A DNA stretch of 18,486 bases from NCBI GenBank assembly GCA_012515365.1, contig JAAYYM010000777.1:1-18486 (forward strand), read 5' to 3'. Below, piece by piece: positions 6,274 to 12,699 of this stretch. The number at the start of each line of letters is the position of its first letter. Position 1 is the first letter of the stretch. This stretch comes from Clostridia bacterium (GTDB taxonomy: Bacteria; Bacillota_A; Clostridia; Lachnospirales; Lachnospiraceae). A program made the translations under genes and the position numbers. The notes below the pieces were generated by a model. It searched no databases. It was not told the origin of the DNA and saw only the letters and a program-made list of their open reading frames with translations.

Positions 6274-6486
6274 TCAGAACGGAATGTCGTCGACTGGTGT
6301 CCATTCGACAGGGTTCTGTCGAACAGCGCGGCCGGCGACCGCCAGCACGAAGAACTCGTCACCCGGATGCGCATTCGCCATGCGTTCGGCCTCGGTCTTG
6401 GCCCCGTCGAATGTGCCGTGCTTGTAGCGCGGCAGTCCGTGCGCAGGGTTCCAGACCACGAAAAACGGCTCGATTGTCTTGGTCAT
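6274..6486 (-). CDS. Hypothetical phage protein (70 aa)
   Basis: ATG at 6486 has an AAGGAG SD with seven-base spacing. The 70-aa product (MTKTIEPFFVVWNPAHGLPRYKHGTFDGAKTEAERMANAHPGDEFFVLAVAGRAVR...DDIPF) fits a type frequent in phage early operons: an N-terminal strand 'FFVVWNP-x-HG-x-P-x-(Y/V)-x-H-x-(T/S)-x-x-(G/E)A', a helix with A-x-R(M/L)A, a 'PG-x-EF(F/Y)VL' strand and a short acidic tail. Members occur in many phages without known function. No TM segment or metal motif. Confidence 0.75.
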   Translation of the reverse strand: MTKTIEPFFVVWNPAHGLPRYKHGTFDGAKTEAERMANAHPGDEFFVLAVAGRAVRQNPVEWTPVDDIPF

Positions 6487-6498
6487 CTGAATGCTCCT

Positions 6499-6897
6499 TT
6501 ACGAAATCAGCTTGAAGCCGAATTTGGCTTCTGCCGCCGCCGTTGTTTCCGGCTCGAACGTGTCGATCCACAACATCGCGGCCAGCAGTTTCTCTTGTGT
6601 CGGCGTGTCCGCTTGCGCCGTCCCCTCGGGCTGTCCGGTAACGGGGGTGGCGGACAGGGCGGCGCGGGCGTCCTGGGCGATTTCCTCGCAGGTGCGCCTA
6701 AGCCTTTGCTCGATCTCCCTCTGTGTCAGCGGCAAGTGGCGGAACCCAACCTCCAGGTGGTTGTATGTCGGCCGCTCTTCCCACTTCTCGTAGTCGTCGC
6801 CGCACGGCTCCCCGCTCGGGTGGTCGCAGTCGGGGAAGGCGGCGCTGCCGGTGACGTGCCAGCAGGTTTCGCAGCGGCGCGCGGGTAGATCACTCAT
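6499..6897 (-). CDS. Small zinc-binding-type hypothetical protein (132 aa)
   Basis: The start at 6897 is chosen because AGGAGGAA lies just upstream; it overlaps the end of the DHH gene by 8 bp. The frame is open further upstream only as a shadow. The N-terminus (MSDLPARRCETCWHVTGSAAFPDCDHPSGEPCG) has Cys9, Cys12, Cys24 and Cys32, a likely zinc ribbon, followed by a Trp/Pro hinge (YEKWEERPTYNHLEVGF) and a helical part (LTQREIEQRLRRTCEEIAQDARAAL). The C-terminal part (LLAAMLWIDTFEPETTAAAEAKFGFKLIS) is a conserved-looking strand/helix block. No named family recognised; a nucleic-acid or protein-binding role is inference. Confidence 0.7.
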   Translation of the reverse strand: MSDLPARRCETCWHVTGSAAFPDCDHPSGEPCGDDYEKWEERPTYNHLEVGFRHLPLTQREIEQRLRRTCEEIAQDARAALSATPVTGQPEGTAQADTPTQEKLLAAMLWIDTFEPETTAAAEAKFGFKLIS

Positions 6898-7807
6898 CGC
6901 TTCCTCCTGTCCGCTTGTCGGACAAGTCGCCTTCCCACCCCGCAGGCATGCGGAAACCGCTGGCGTTGCGGTGTCCTCCACCACCGTAGGTCTTGGCGAT
7001 AGCCGACACATCCTCGCCAGCATCGGTCGAGCGCAAAGAGAACACGCGGCCCTCGGGTGTGTCCCAGTAGCAGACGCCGAAGGGTTCGCCGTTCGCCAGT
7101 TTGTGTCCGGCGTCCGAGGTCAGCGTGTAGGGCAGATTGGCGACCGGCACGTTGAAACCGCCGATCACCATCCGGCGCGTCGTCACCCTCAGGAGTTCGT
7201 CGATGTCCTTGAAGTGCTTGCGCTCGATTGCCCGGCCCTCGGCGCGCAGAGCGTCCAGGTCGGTGTCCAGCATGAGCCTGTCCCACGTCTCGAAGTCGTA
7301 GGGGTAGGAGAAGACGGCGGCCTGGATCTCGCGCGTGCCGTCGAGGTTAAAGCGCCAGAGGTCGCGGTCTTCGATGTGGTCGATCAGGCGCGGCCTCTTC
7401 TCGTGGGGAAAGAAGAAATCCCAGGTGATCCCGGCCCCCGACCTGTCCATGTCAAAGAGTGCGGCAATCGGTTCGGCGTCTCCCTCGACCAGCATGTGGT
7501 CCGGATCCTGCCATTGCGCGAAGGGCGCCGGTTCCCGAAACCCCGCGAGATCTTCGACCGCCGTTTTGTGGTGATCGAGGATGACGATGCTCCTGGCCTT
7601 ACCTGCCATTTCCAGAAGCACGGGTCGCTTGTAGGAGAAGTCGACCATCAGCACGTGCCGCCCGGTCACGTCAGGCGGCGGATTGCCATAGACGCCGGGG
7701 ACGAACTCGACGGGCAGGTTTTCGCTGCTCCGGAACCGATGATAGACCGCCCACGCGGCCCCGAACCCGTCAGCGCAGTTCCCGTGATATATGCAAAGCA
7801 CGCTCAT
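6890..7807 (-). CDS. DHH-family phosphoesterase (NrnB/RecJ-like)
   Basis: ATG at 7807 has an AAAGGAGA SD and overlaps the previous gene by ATGA; the longer open frame upstream is not needed. The 305-aa product has the DHH catalytic order: motif I YHGNCADGFGAAWA (Asp13), motif II VDFSYKR (Asp56), motif III ILDHHKT (78-80), motif IV-like HIEDRDLW, and a DHHA1-type substrate motif GGGGHRNASGF (275-285). These enzymes use two Mn ions to hydrolyse short oligoribonucleotides (nanoRNases) or cyclic dinucleotides. The length and the HGN-C-ADG signature point to the NrnB-like subgroup. In a phage early operon it may recycle RNA from degraded host transcripts or cleave signalling dinucleotides; which is not decided by sequence. 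The C-terminus carries an SDKRT tag repeated in the next upstream gene. Confidence 0.9.
   Translation of the reverse strand: MSVLCIYHGNCADGFGAAWAVYHRFRSSENLPVEFVPGVYGNPPPDVTGRHVLMVDFSYKRPVLLEMAGKARSIVILDHHKTAVEDLAGFREPAPFAQWQDPDHMLVEGDAEPIAALFDMDRSGAGITWDFFFPHEKRPRLIDHIEDRDLWRFNLDGTREIQAAVFSYPYDFETWDRLMLDTDLDALRAEGRAIERKHFKDIDELLRVTTRRMVIGGFNVPVANLPYTLTSDAGHKLANGEPFGVCYWDTPEGRVFSLRSTDAGEDVSAIAKTYGGGGHRNASGFRMPAGWEGDLSDKRTGGSDE
6907..6923. repeat. 17-bp direct repeat, copy 1 (3' end of the DHH gene)
   Basis: CTGTCCGCTTGTCGGAC here is identical to 7824-7840. It contains an inverted pair GTCCG/CGGAC around a 5-base loop and encodes SDKRT in the - strand frame, just before the SD of the next gene. 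Confidence 0.7.
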
Positions 7808-8715
7808 TGATCTTCTCCTTTGTCTGTCCGCTTGTCGGACGACGGCCACTCCCGCACCATCAGGTCGGGCGGGATCGGATGGACCTTGTCGACCTGTTTG
7901 AAAAAGAACGGCACCCCGGCGGCGGCGCACTGGGCGCGAAGGGACCGCGCCCATTGCAGGTCTATCGGCCGGCGCTTCGGGCCGGACTCGCCGCCGCAGA
8001 TAACCCAGTCAATGCGCCGTCGATCCGGGCATGGTCCGACGCAAAATCCGCTGGCGAAGTCATGCGTAGGGCAATGCGTCCAGATGCCGCGAAGGTCGAC
8101 CGGCCCCAGCAGCGGCTCGCACGACAGGAACCGCACCGCCGCCGGGGTCGCCAGCAGATGGGGGATGTTCGCGTCGGCGTCGGCCTGGGTCGAAACGCTG
8201 GTGCCGAGCCAGACGTTGGGGAACGGCCACAAGCCAGCGGTCCGGCTGTCGCCACCCTTGGGCCGGCTCGGGTGATAGTTCCACCGCGCCGCTATGATGT
8301 CGTGCCGAGTTGGCGTCGAAAGATACGCCCTCATCCGATCCGGCCGCTTGGTCAGCACCTGGAACGTGTGCTGCGGGCACAGCGCCATCACCGCGAAGAT
8401 GCGGTCGATCGCTTCGTCCGGGACGCTCTCATGGAACAAGTCGCTCATCGAGTTGACGAAGATCCGGCGCGGCCGTTTCCAGCGCAGCGGTTGCAGCACG
8501 ATCTTCTCTGGCGCGCCGTTGACCTTGCCGGTCCAGACCGCCTTTCCGTTGACCCGCGTCGTGGTGCCGGCGTAGTGCGGGGCCGTTCCCATCGCCTCGA
8601 CCCGCGACGCCATCCGCATGGCATAGCAGTTCCGGCAGCCAGCGGCGACGACAGAGCATCCGACCAGCGGATTCCACGTCGCACCGGTCCATTCGATCTT
8701 CGTGTTTGTGCCCAT
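7804..8715 (-). CDS. Phage Gp37/Gp68 family protein (DUF5131), three-Cys motif
   Basis: ATG at 8715 lies six bases after the previous stop, with a weak GGTGAT SD. The 303-aa protein has the family hallmarks: KIEWTGATWNPLVGC at the start, a Cys cluster Cys20-x6-Cys27-x2-Cys30 (GCSVVAAGCRNCYA), RRIFVNSMSDLFHE, LTKRPDRM, NVWLGTSV, FLSCEPLLGPVDL, VICGGESGPKRRPID and VPFFFKQ. The fold is related to radical-SAM-like TIM barrels and the Cys cluster may bind an iron-sulfur centre. Its reaction is not known to me. Genes for 'three-Cys-motif partner' (TcmP) proteins often adjoin this family; none is seen here. An insert with extra Cys (HCPTHDFASGFCVGPC) precedes the CGGESG motif. Confidence 0.9.
   Translation of the reverse strand: MGTNTKIEWTGATWNPLVGCSVVAAGCRNCYAMRMASRVEAMGTAPHYAGTTTRVNGKAVWTGKVNGAPEKIVLQPLRWKRPRRIFVNSMSDLFHESVPDEAIDRIFAVMALCPQHTFQVLTKRPDRMRAYLSTPTRHDIIAARWNYHPSRPKGGDSRTAGLWPFPNVWLGTSVSTQADADANIPHLLATPAAVRFLSCEPLLGPVDLRGIWTHCPTHDFASGFCVGPCPDRRRIDWVICGGESGPKRRPIDLQWARSLRAQCAAAGVPFFFKQVDKVHPIPPDLMVREWPSSDKRTDKGEDQ
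7824..7840. repeat. 17-bp direct repeat, copy 2 (3' end of the Gp37/Gp68 gene)
   Basis: Identical to 6907-6923 and placed in the same way: last codons of a gene (SDKRT), directly before the SD and start of the following gene. Similarity stops sharply on both sides. Confidence 0.7.
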
Positions 8716-8721
8716 CAGCGA

Positions 8722-9396
8722 TCACCCCGCCGCCATGACGTTCGCCGGGTCTTCGGGGTCGATCGTCGGCATGTCGGCCATGTCCAGTTCCGTGCGCCGG
8801 GCACCGACCGCGGCCATCAACCTGCCGTGGATCTCGGGCTTGTTGTCGCGCAGCCAGTCGACGGCGGCGGCGTTGCGCGCGATGAAGTCGTCCAGCACCT
8901 CGACGGTCGGCGCGGCGGCGACGGTGTCAATCATTTGCTGGGGCGTCAGCTTGGCGCGCGTCTCGGTGGCGGGGGCGGCTGCCGACGCGGTCGGCTTCTG
9001 CGACGCGATGGGCTGGACGGTGTAGGGCTTGCGGTTGGCGCGCGTCACCGTCAGCGCCATCGTGATCGGCTTGTCGATGTCGGACATATGCGAGATGCGG
9101 ATGCCTCCGACCTGCTGGCCGCCGAAGCTGACGGTCGGGTCGCGGTAGAGCGTCATGCGCCGCCCGGTGTACTTGGCGCCGTCCGGTCCCCAGATGCTCA
9201 CCATGACCCGGCGCATGGATTTGCAGGGCTTGTAGGGCTTGCCGTCGTCGCCCTCGTAGTTGATGGCGATCGGCTGGTCGGCGGCGGTCAGCAGCGACAC
9301 CTTCGTGACCGTGATGGTGCGCGGCCCGGTGATCAGGTCGTCGGCGTTGATCTGGTCGCTTTTCGGAACGATGGTCGGCGAAAGATCGGTTGTCAT
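8722..9396 (-). CDS. Conserved phage protein linked to the YqaJ exonuclease (224 aa)
   Basis: ATG at 9396 overlaps the exonuclease stop as ATGA, with a GGAG SD inside the exonuclease end; the long open frame upstream is a shadow. The product begins MTTDLSPTIVPKSDQINADDL, followed by a beta-rich core (TITVTKVSLLTAADQPIAINYEG, KPYKPCKSMRRVMVSIWG, YTGRRMTLYRDPTVSFGGQQVGGIRISHMSDI, MALTVTRANRKPYTV) and a helical C-terminus (LTPQQMIDTVAAAPTVEVLDDFI...LRDNKPEIHGRLMAAV). I recall similar proteins beside YqaJ-type nucleases in phages of high-GC hosts, annotated as hypothetical. The operon usually pairs an exonuclease with an annealing or ssDNA-binding partner, and this is the best positional candidate, but no RecT/Erf/SSB motif is visible. 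Confidence 0.75.
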   Translation of the reverse strand: MTTDLSPTIVPKSDQINADDLITGPRTITVTKVSLLTAADQPIAINYEGDDGKPYKPCKSMRRVMVSIWGPDGAKYTGRRMTLYRDPTVSFGGQQVGGIRISHMSDIDKPITMALTVTRANRKPYTVQPIASQKPTASAAAPATETRAKLTPQQMIDTVAAAPTVEVLDDFIARNAAAVDWLRDNKPEIHGRLMAAVGARRTELDMADMPTIDPEDPANVMAAG

Positions 9397-10142
9397 GCGT
9401 ACATCTCCTGTTCGACGCGACGCTCCGTTGGAATCGCCTTGAGCGCGCGGATTGAAGCGTGATAGGCGGCCATCTTCTCGGCCAGCCGCTCCTCGAATGC
9501 CGCTGCCGCCTCGACGATGGCCGCCTGGATCTTGTCGTCGGGGTAGACGCGGAACGGCGCGATGGGCAGGCCGCCGCAGTAGGACAGGAAATCGCACCAC
9601 GTCCGCCCGGTGACCAGCAGCCCGGTCTGGATCTGCAACATGAACTCGGGCGGCACGACGGCCTCGGTCAGCGTCTGGACCTGGAACTTCTGGCGGCGCG
9701 ACTTGATTTCGATCAGGCCGTCGTCGCCGACCAAGCCGTCCGGCGAATAACCGATGGTGAAACCCCATTCGTCGTTGGTGACGAAGCCGACCTGCCTGAC
9801 CGGCGCGAAGTGCTCGGCATAGATGGCGCGAACCTCATCCTCGCTCGCCCATCCGCGCATCATGTCGTCGCCGACATAGCTGGGCTCGACGTAATCGGTG
9901 ATGCGCTGGGCCATCAACTCGTAAAGGTGCGTGCGTTCCTTTTCGTTGGCGGCCACCTTGAGGGTCGGCGTGAGGATCAGGTGCATCTCGCTCGCCGTCA
10001 GCAGGCCGCGGCGCATGGCGAACCATTCGTCGGTGCCCTGGATGACGTCGGGGTAATAGCGGACGGTGCCGTGCTGCTCGTACTCGGGCGGCAGCGGTTC
10101 GTTGCCGGCGAGCATGGCGAAGATTTCGGGCTGGTCGACCAT
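9393..10142 (-). CDS. YqaJ-like viral recombinase / phage exonuclease
   Basis: ATG at 10142 with a GAGAGG SD, nine bases after the coiled-coil gene. The 249-aa protein belongs to the lambda-exonuclease/YqaJ family of 5'-3' dsDNA exonucleases for homologous recombination and end processing. Visible motifs: VIQGTDEWFAMRRGLLTAS (34-52; the E-W and R of motif I), GYSPDGLVGDDGLIEIKSR (131-149) containing the PD-(D/E)xK core Asp135, Glu145, Lys147, and MLQIQTGLLVTGRTWCDFLSYCG, the helix with Q-x-Q. Length is normal. A downstream ATGA-coupled gene and an upstream coiled-coil gene suggest a recombination module. Confidence 0.92.
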   Translation of the reverse strand: MVDQPEIFAMLAGNEPLPPEYEQHGTVRYYPDVIQGTDEWFAMRRGLLTASEMHLILTPTLKVAANEKERTHLYELMAQRITDYVEPSYVGDDMMRGWASEDEVRAIYAEHFAPVRQVGFVTNDEWGFTIGYSPDGLVGDDGLIEIKSRRQKFQVQTLTEAVVPPEFMLQIQTGLLVTGRTWCDFLSYCGGLPIAPFRVYPDDKIQAAIVEAAAAFEERLAEKMAAYHASIRALKAIPTERRVEQEMYA

Positions 10143-10151
10143 GGCATCCTC

Positions 10152-11315
10152 TCAGTATGCGATCGTGACGTGGGGAACGGCGCCCTTGGCGATCGCCGCG
10201 ATGGCGGCCTTGGCGGCGTCCTCGCTCAGCCCGGCCAGAACGAGAGCCGCAGCCGCCACATTGTTGACCTTGGCGCGGTGCTGGCGGTTCGCCTCGCGCT
10301 TCCGGGCCTCCTCCTCCTTGGCGCGCTGCTCTGCCTCCAGTCGCCGCCGCTCCTGCTCGACCGCTTCCTTGGCGCGCTCGCGGGCGGCCTCTTCGGCTTC
10401 CCGTTTTGCCTGTGCGGCACGGCGCTCCGCCTCGGCCCGCTCCTGCTCGGCCTTCTTCTCGGCGGCAACCCTTGCCTCCTCCGCACGCTTGGCCGCCTCT
10501 TCGGCCTCGCGCTTCTCGCGCTCCGCCCGTTCCGCGGCCTCCTTGGCGGCGCGCTCGCGGGCCTCCGCCTCGGCCTTGATCCTGGCCTCGCGCTCGGCGG
10601 ACTCGTGGGCCTGCCTCTCCCGCTCTTCCCGCGCCTTTTGCTCGGCTTCCTCTCGCGCCTTGGCGGCAGCGCGTTCCTCGCGTTCCCGCTGCTCGCGTTC
10701 GGCCGCCTCCCTGCGCAGCCGTTCCAGTTCGGCGCGCTCGGCGTCCGCCTTTCGGCTGGCCTCCAGCTTGGCGCGAAGGGAGCCGACGACGACATCCTTC
10801 GCCTTGGTGGCGAGGGCGGTGAACTCTTCGTGATCCACGCCGACCGCCTCCGCCTCGGCAAGCCGGGCGGCGATTTCATCCGTCGTCGGCTGGCTTGCGA
10901 AAAAGTCGAGGTTTCCGATCGCTTCGACCGCCGCCTTGTGGGCCTCGACCCGCGTCTTCTCGCGGTTCTCGTATTCGGTGACCGGCTGGCGGATCTCGTC
11001 GGCAAGGTTTTCCAGTTCGTTCCAGACGCGCCGCCGCTCGGCATCGATCGCCGCCAGGCGCTTCTTCTCGTCGGCGACAAGCTGCTTGCCGGCCGCGTCG
11101 ATCGTCGTCTTGGTGCGCGTCACCTTGTAGGCGAGGCTCTTGATCCGGTCGCGCCCGGCCGGCGTCGTCGCATCGCGGTCCTCGGCCTTGACGGCCGCTC
11201 GGACATGCTCGATCAGCGGGTCCAGCTTTCCGGGCTCGAAAAGCGTTGCAGGCGTGAACGTCTTGTCGAAGATGACAAGGGCGTTGCTCGTGGGCATCGT
11301 GCTCATTTCGTTCAT
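10152..11315 (-). CDS. Long coiled-coil phage protein of the recombination module (387 aa)
   Basis: ATG at 11315 overlaps the previous stop (ATGA); a second in-frame ATG at 11306 with GGAG at good spacing is an alternative. An N-terminal helical domain (residues 1-180: LVIFDKTFTPATLFEPGKLDPLIEHVRA...TTPAGRDRIKSLAYKVTRTKTTID) resembles DUF1351-type phage proteins. It is followed by an almost pure Ala/Glu/Arg/Lys coiled coil (180-348, with many EAERRA/REEAEQK units) and a small conserved-looking C-terminal domain (NNVAAAALVLAGLSEDAAKAAIAAIAKGAVPHVTIAY). Database names such as TolA-like would reflect only the coil. Adjacent YqaJ suggests a recombination or nucleoprotein role. The repetitive GC-rich coil causes long false frames on the other strand. 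Confidence 0.8.
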   Translation of the reverse strand: MNEMSTMPTSNALVIFDKTFTPATLFEPGKLDPLIEHVRAAVKAEDRDATTPAGRDRIKSLAYKVTRTKTTIDAAGKQLVADEKKRLAAIDAERRRVWNELENLADEIRQPVTEYENREKTRVEAHKAAVEAIGNLDFFASQPTTDEIAARLAEAEAVGVDHEEFTALATKAKDVVVGSLRAKLEASRKADAERAELERLRREAAEREQREREERAAAKAREEAEQKAREERERQAHESAEREARIKAEAEARERAAKEAAERAEREKREAEEAAKRAEEARVAAEKKAEQERAEAERRAAQAKREAEEAARERAKEAVEQERRRLEAEQRAKEEEARKREANRQHRAKVNNVAAAALVLAGLSEDAAKAAIAAIAKGAVPHVTIAY

Positions 11316-11464
11316 TGGCTCCATCCTTTCCGATAAGCCTTGGCCCCGTCGATCCAGGGGCCGGGGAAGATCCTGCGTCGCGCCCGCCTGGCCCGCCGCA
11401 ATGCGCGGTTGGCCTGCGCGACGGCGTAGCGCCATTCGATCCAGCGGCGGAAGCGAGCGATCAT
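11312..11464 (-). CDS. Arg-rich micro-protein (50 aa)
   Basis: ATG at 11464, in ATGA overlap with the gene before it, AAGGA SD eight bases upstream. The 50-aa product MIARFRRWIEWRYAVAQANRALRRARRARRRIFPGPWIDGAKAYRKGWSQ is strongly basic with aromatic residues. Its Arg helix could bind nucleic acid or lie on the membrane. Family not recognised. It overlaps the coiled-coil gene by ATGA, so it is translationally coupled to the recombination module. Confidence 0.6.
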   Translation of the reverse strand: MIARFRRWIEWRYAVAQANRALRRARRARRRIFPGPWIDGAKAYRKGWSQ

Positions 11465-11613
11465 GATGCTTGTCCTTCCTTGGCCGACCGGCGCAGGCAA
11501 AGCGCGAGGTCGGCGCTGTTGATCTGCGCCACCGGCCGCAGCGGCCTGTGCTTAGGCTGCCGGGCGATCCCGACAAAGACGGCGGCGAGTGCGAGCCAGA
11601 AAAGCCACGTCAT
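11461..11613 (-). CDS. Single-TM micro-protein (50 aa)
   Basis: ATG at 11613 overlaps the previous stop (ATGA) with a GGAG SD. One hydrophobic segment (MTWLFWLALAAVFVGIA, 1-17) is followed by a basic cytoplasmic-type tail (RQPKHRPLRPVAQINSADLALCLRRSAKEGQAS). It has no lipobox or signal-cleavage site. Family not recognised. Part of a run of overlapping micro-genes. Confidence 0.6.
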   Translation of the reverse strand: MTWLFWLALAAVFVGIARQPKHRPLRPVAQINSADLALCLRRSAKEGQAS

Positions 11614-11690
11614 CTCACATACTCCGTCATGGCGATCACGACCCCGCACAGCAGGGCGGCGACTAGGAACGGCATCAGGTACGCGCGCAT
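11610..11690 (-). CDS. 26-aa membrane micro-protein
   Basis: MRAYLMPFLVAALLCGVVIAMTEYVR starts at 11690 with a textbook GGAGG SD eight bases upstream, and ends in an ATGA overlap with the next micro-gene. Practically the entire peptide is one TM helix capped by charges. The strong SD and coupled stop are the arguments for it being real; composition alone would not be. Confidence 0.55.
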   Translation of the reverse strand: MRAYLMPFLVAALLCGVVIAMTEYVR

Positions 11691-11797
11691 TGAACCATCC
11701 TCCAGGCATGGGCGGCGGCCATCTCGACGGCCCGCCACCAATCGACACCGGCCAGAACAAGCCGGGCGTGCATCGGGAAAAAGTGCTCGGACCACAT
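11675..11797 (-). CDS. Micro-protein (40 aa), hypothetical
   Basis: ATG at 11797 overlaps the previous stop (TGATG). The SD is weak (GGTGGT). The product MWSEHFFPMHARLVLAGVDWWRAVEMAAAHAWRMVQCART is Trp/His-rich and amphipathic, with no clear TM segment. It overlaps the following 26-aa gene by 16 bases. Its position inside an unbroken chain of overlapping genes supports it; no family is known to me. Confidence 0.5.
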   Translation of the reverse strand: MWSEHFFPMHARLVLAGVDWWRAVEMAAAHAWRMVQCART

Positions 11798-11904
11798 CAC
11801 GACACCACCAGCAGCGCGTAGATCCCGGCCCAAAGCACGGCGGCGGCCCCAATCGTGGCGAGCGACGAAACGGCGAAGGCAAACCAGTGGCGGAAGGTCA
11901 TCAT
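11797..11904 (-). CDS. 35-aa membrane micro-protein
   Basis: Starts at the first ATG of an ATGATG (11904; 11901 is the alternative), overlapping the previous stop, with a GAGGGGGG SD. The 35-aa product MMTFRHWFAFAVSSLATIGAAAVLWAGIYALLVVS is a short basic head plus one long TM helix. No family recognised. It is the first of three single-TM micro-proteins in 300 bp. Confidence 0.55.
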   Translation of the reverse strand: MMTFRHWFAFAVSSLATIGAAAVLWAGIYALLVVS

Positions 11905-12224
11905 TCCCCCCTCTCAAGCGCGATGCGGGCCATCTGGACATGCGCGGCCAGCCCGCCCCAATTGCCCTGCTTGCCCGGATTGCTCGCCATCTCGTTGAGC
12001 AGGTCGTTCGCGCTATCGGTGATGCGCTGGAGCGCAACCCGCAGCCGCGCAATCTCCGCGTCCTTGCCCTCAACCTCGGCAATTGCCGCGTCGTATTCTG
12101 CGACCACTTCAAGCGCGTCCGCGTCCAGCGTGCCGGGGATCGGCTCAAACGTTGCCCGATCCAACAAGGAATTGCATTCGATGAAATTGCTCCGGTCGTC
12201 GTGGAGAATATTGAGCGCAATCAT
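11901..12224 (-). CDS. Hypothetical coiled-coil phage protein (107 aa)
   Basis: ATG at 12224 overlaps the previous stop (TGATG), GAGG SD upstream. The 107-aa product has a short strand-like N-terminus (MIALNILHDDRSNFIECNSLLDRATFEPIPG) and a long helical segment (ALEVVAEYDAAIAEVEGKDAEIARLRVALQRITDSANDLLNEM) with heptad-like spacing, probably dimeric, then a helix ending ALERGE. Many phages carry proteins with this 'KDAEIARLR-x-ALQRI' coil of unknown function in their early operon. Confidence 0.7.
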   Translation of the reverse strand: MIALNILHDDRSNFIECNSLLDRATFEPIPGTLDADALEVVAEYDAAIAEVEGKDAEIARLRVALQRITDSANDLLNEMASNPGKQGNWGGLAAHVQMARIALERGE

Positions 12225-12541
12225 CACGCGGCCCTCGCCTTGGCGATGGCGGCGCGGACGATTCTCAGCGCGGCGCGGGTCGTCATCGTCGGGCGCGTGC
12301 CGTTGGCGTTGGTGGTGGTGTCCGGCAGGCAGCGCAGCATCGTCTCGGCGGCATCCAGCGCGGCGAACATCTCGGGCGCGGCCATGATCAGGTGCATGTT
12401 GGCGCGGTCGCTGTCGCGCATCGGTTCGTCGGGGTTGCCGACCACGCAAATCGGGATGCGGTCCTCGCCGTCGATGGCCTCGATCACGCCGTCCTCAGCC
12501 GGGCTTTCGGTCCAGGGCGCTATGGTGTGGTCTGTCATCAT
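12224..12541 (-). CDS. Conserved small phage early protein (105 aa)
   Basis: Starts at 12541 (ATGATG; 12538 is the alternative), overlapping the previous stop. The pattern 'APWTESPAEDGVIEAIDGEDRIPICVVGNPD...DRANMHLIMAAPEMFAALDAAE...ALRIVRAAIAKARA' is that of a very common phage early-gene family, recognisable by the motif '(A/D)N-x-HLI-x-AAP-(E/D)-(M/L)-x-x-AL' and a C-terminal 'AR-x-AIAKA' helix. Its function is unknown. It probably folds as a small alpha/beta domain. Found almost only in phages and prophages, so it supports the phage origin of this operon. Confidence 0.75.
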   Translation of the reverse strand: MMTDHTIAPWTESPAEDGVIEAIDGEDRIPICVVGNPDEPMRDSDRANMHLIMAAPEMFAALDAAETMLRCLPDTTTNANGTRPTMTTRAALRIVRAAIAKARAA

Positions 12542-12699
12542 GCGGCTTCCTTCTGCATGAGCCTGTCGCGGATCGTCCGCAGGGCCTCGGCTTGCGCCGC
12601 CAGCGCGGCCTCGATGCTGTCGCAGGCTTCCTTGATCGCTTCCATCGTGCGCTCGTTCTCGCGCAACGCGGCTTCCCATCGGGCGAAGGGGTCGGTCAT
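12538..12699 (-). CDS. Small coiled-coil early protein (53 aa)
   Basis: ATG at 12699 shares a base with the RMF-like stop (TGATG) and has a GGGAGG SD. The product MTDPFARWEAALRENERTMEAIKEACDSIEAALAAQAEALRTIRDRLMQKEAA is one long amphipathic helix. No family recognised. Upstream in-frame ATG at 12762 is rejected because it has no SD and lies within the RMF-like gene. Confidence 0.65.
   Translation of the reverse strand: MTDPFARWEAALRENERTMEAIKEACDSIEAALAAQAEALRTIRDRLMQKEAA

Noticed and set aside
7807..9462. A 551-codon + strand frame opposite the Gp37/Gp68 gene
   Set aside because: Antisense of well-supported genes in high-GC DNA; His/Arg/Gly-rich composition without motifs.
9459..11336. A 625-codon open frame on the + strand with long Leu/Arg/Ser runs
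   Set aside because: It is the antisense shadow of the coiled-coil and YqaJ genes; it has no SD or domain sense and its repeats mirror the Glu/Arg/Ala coil.
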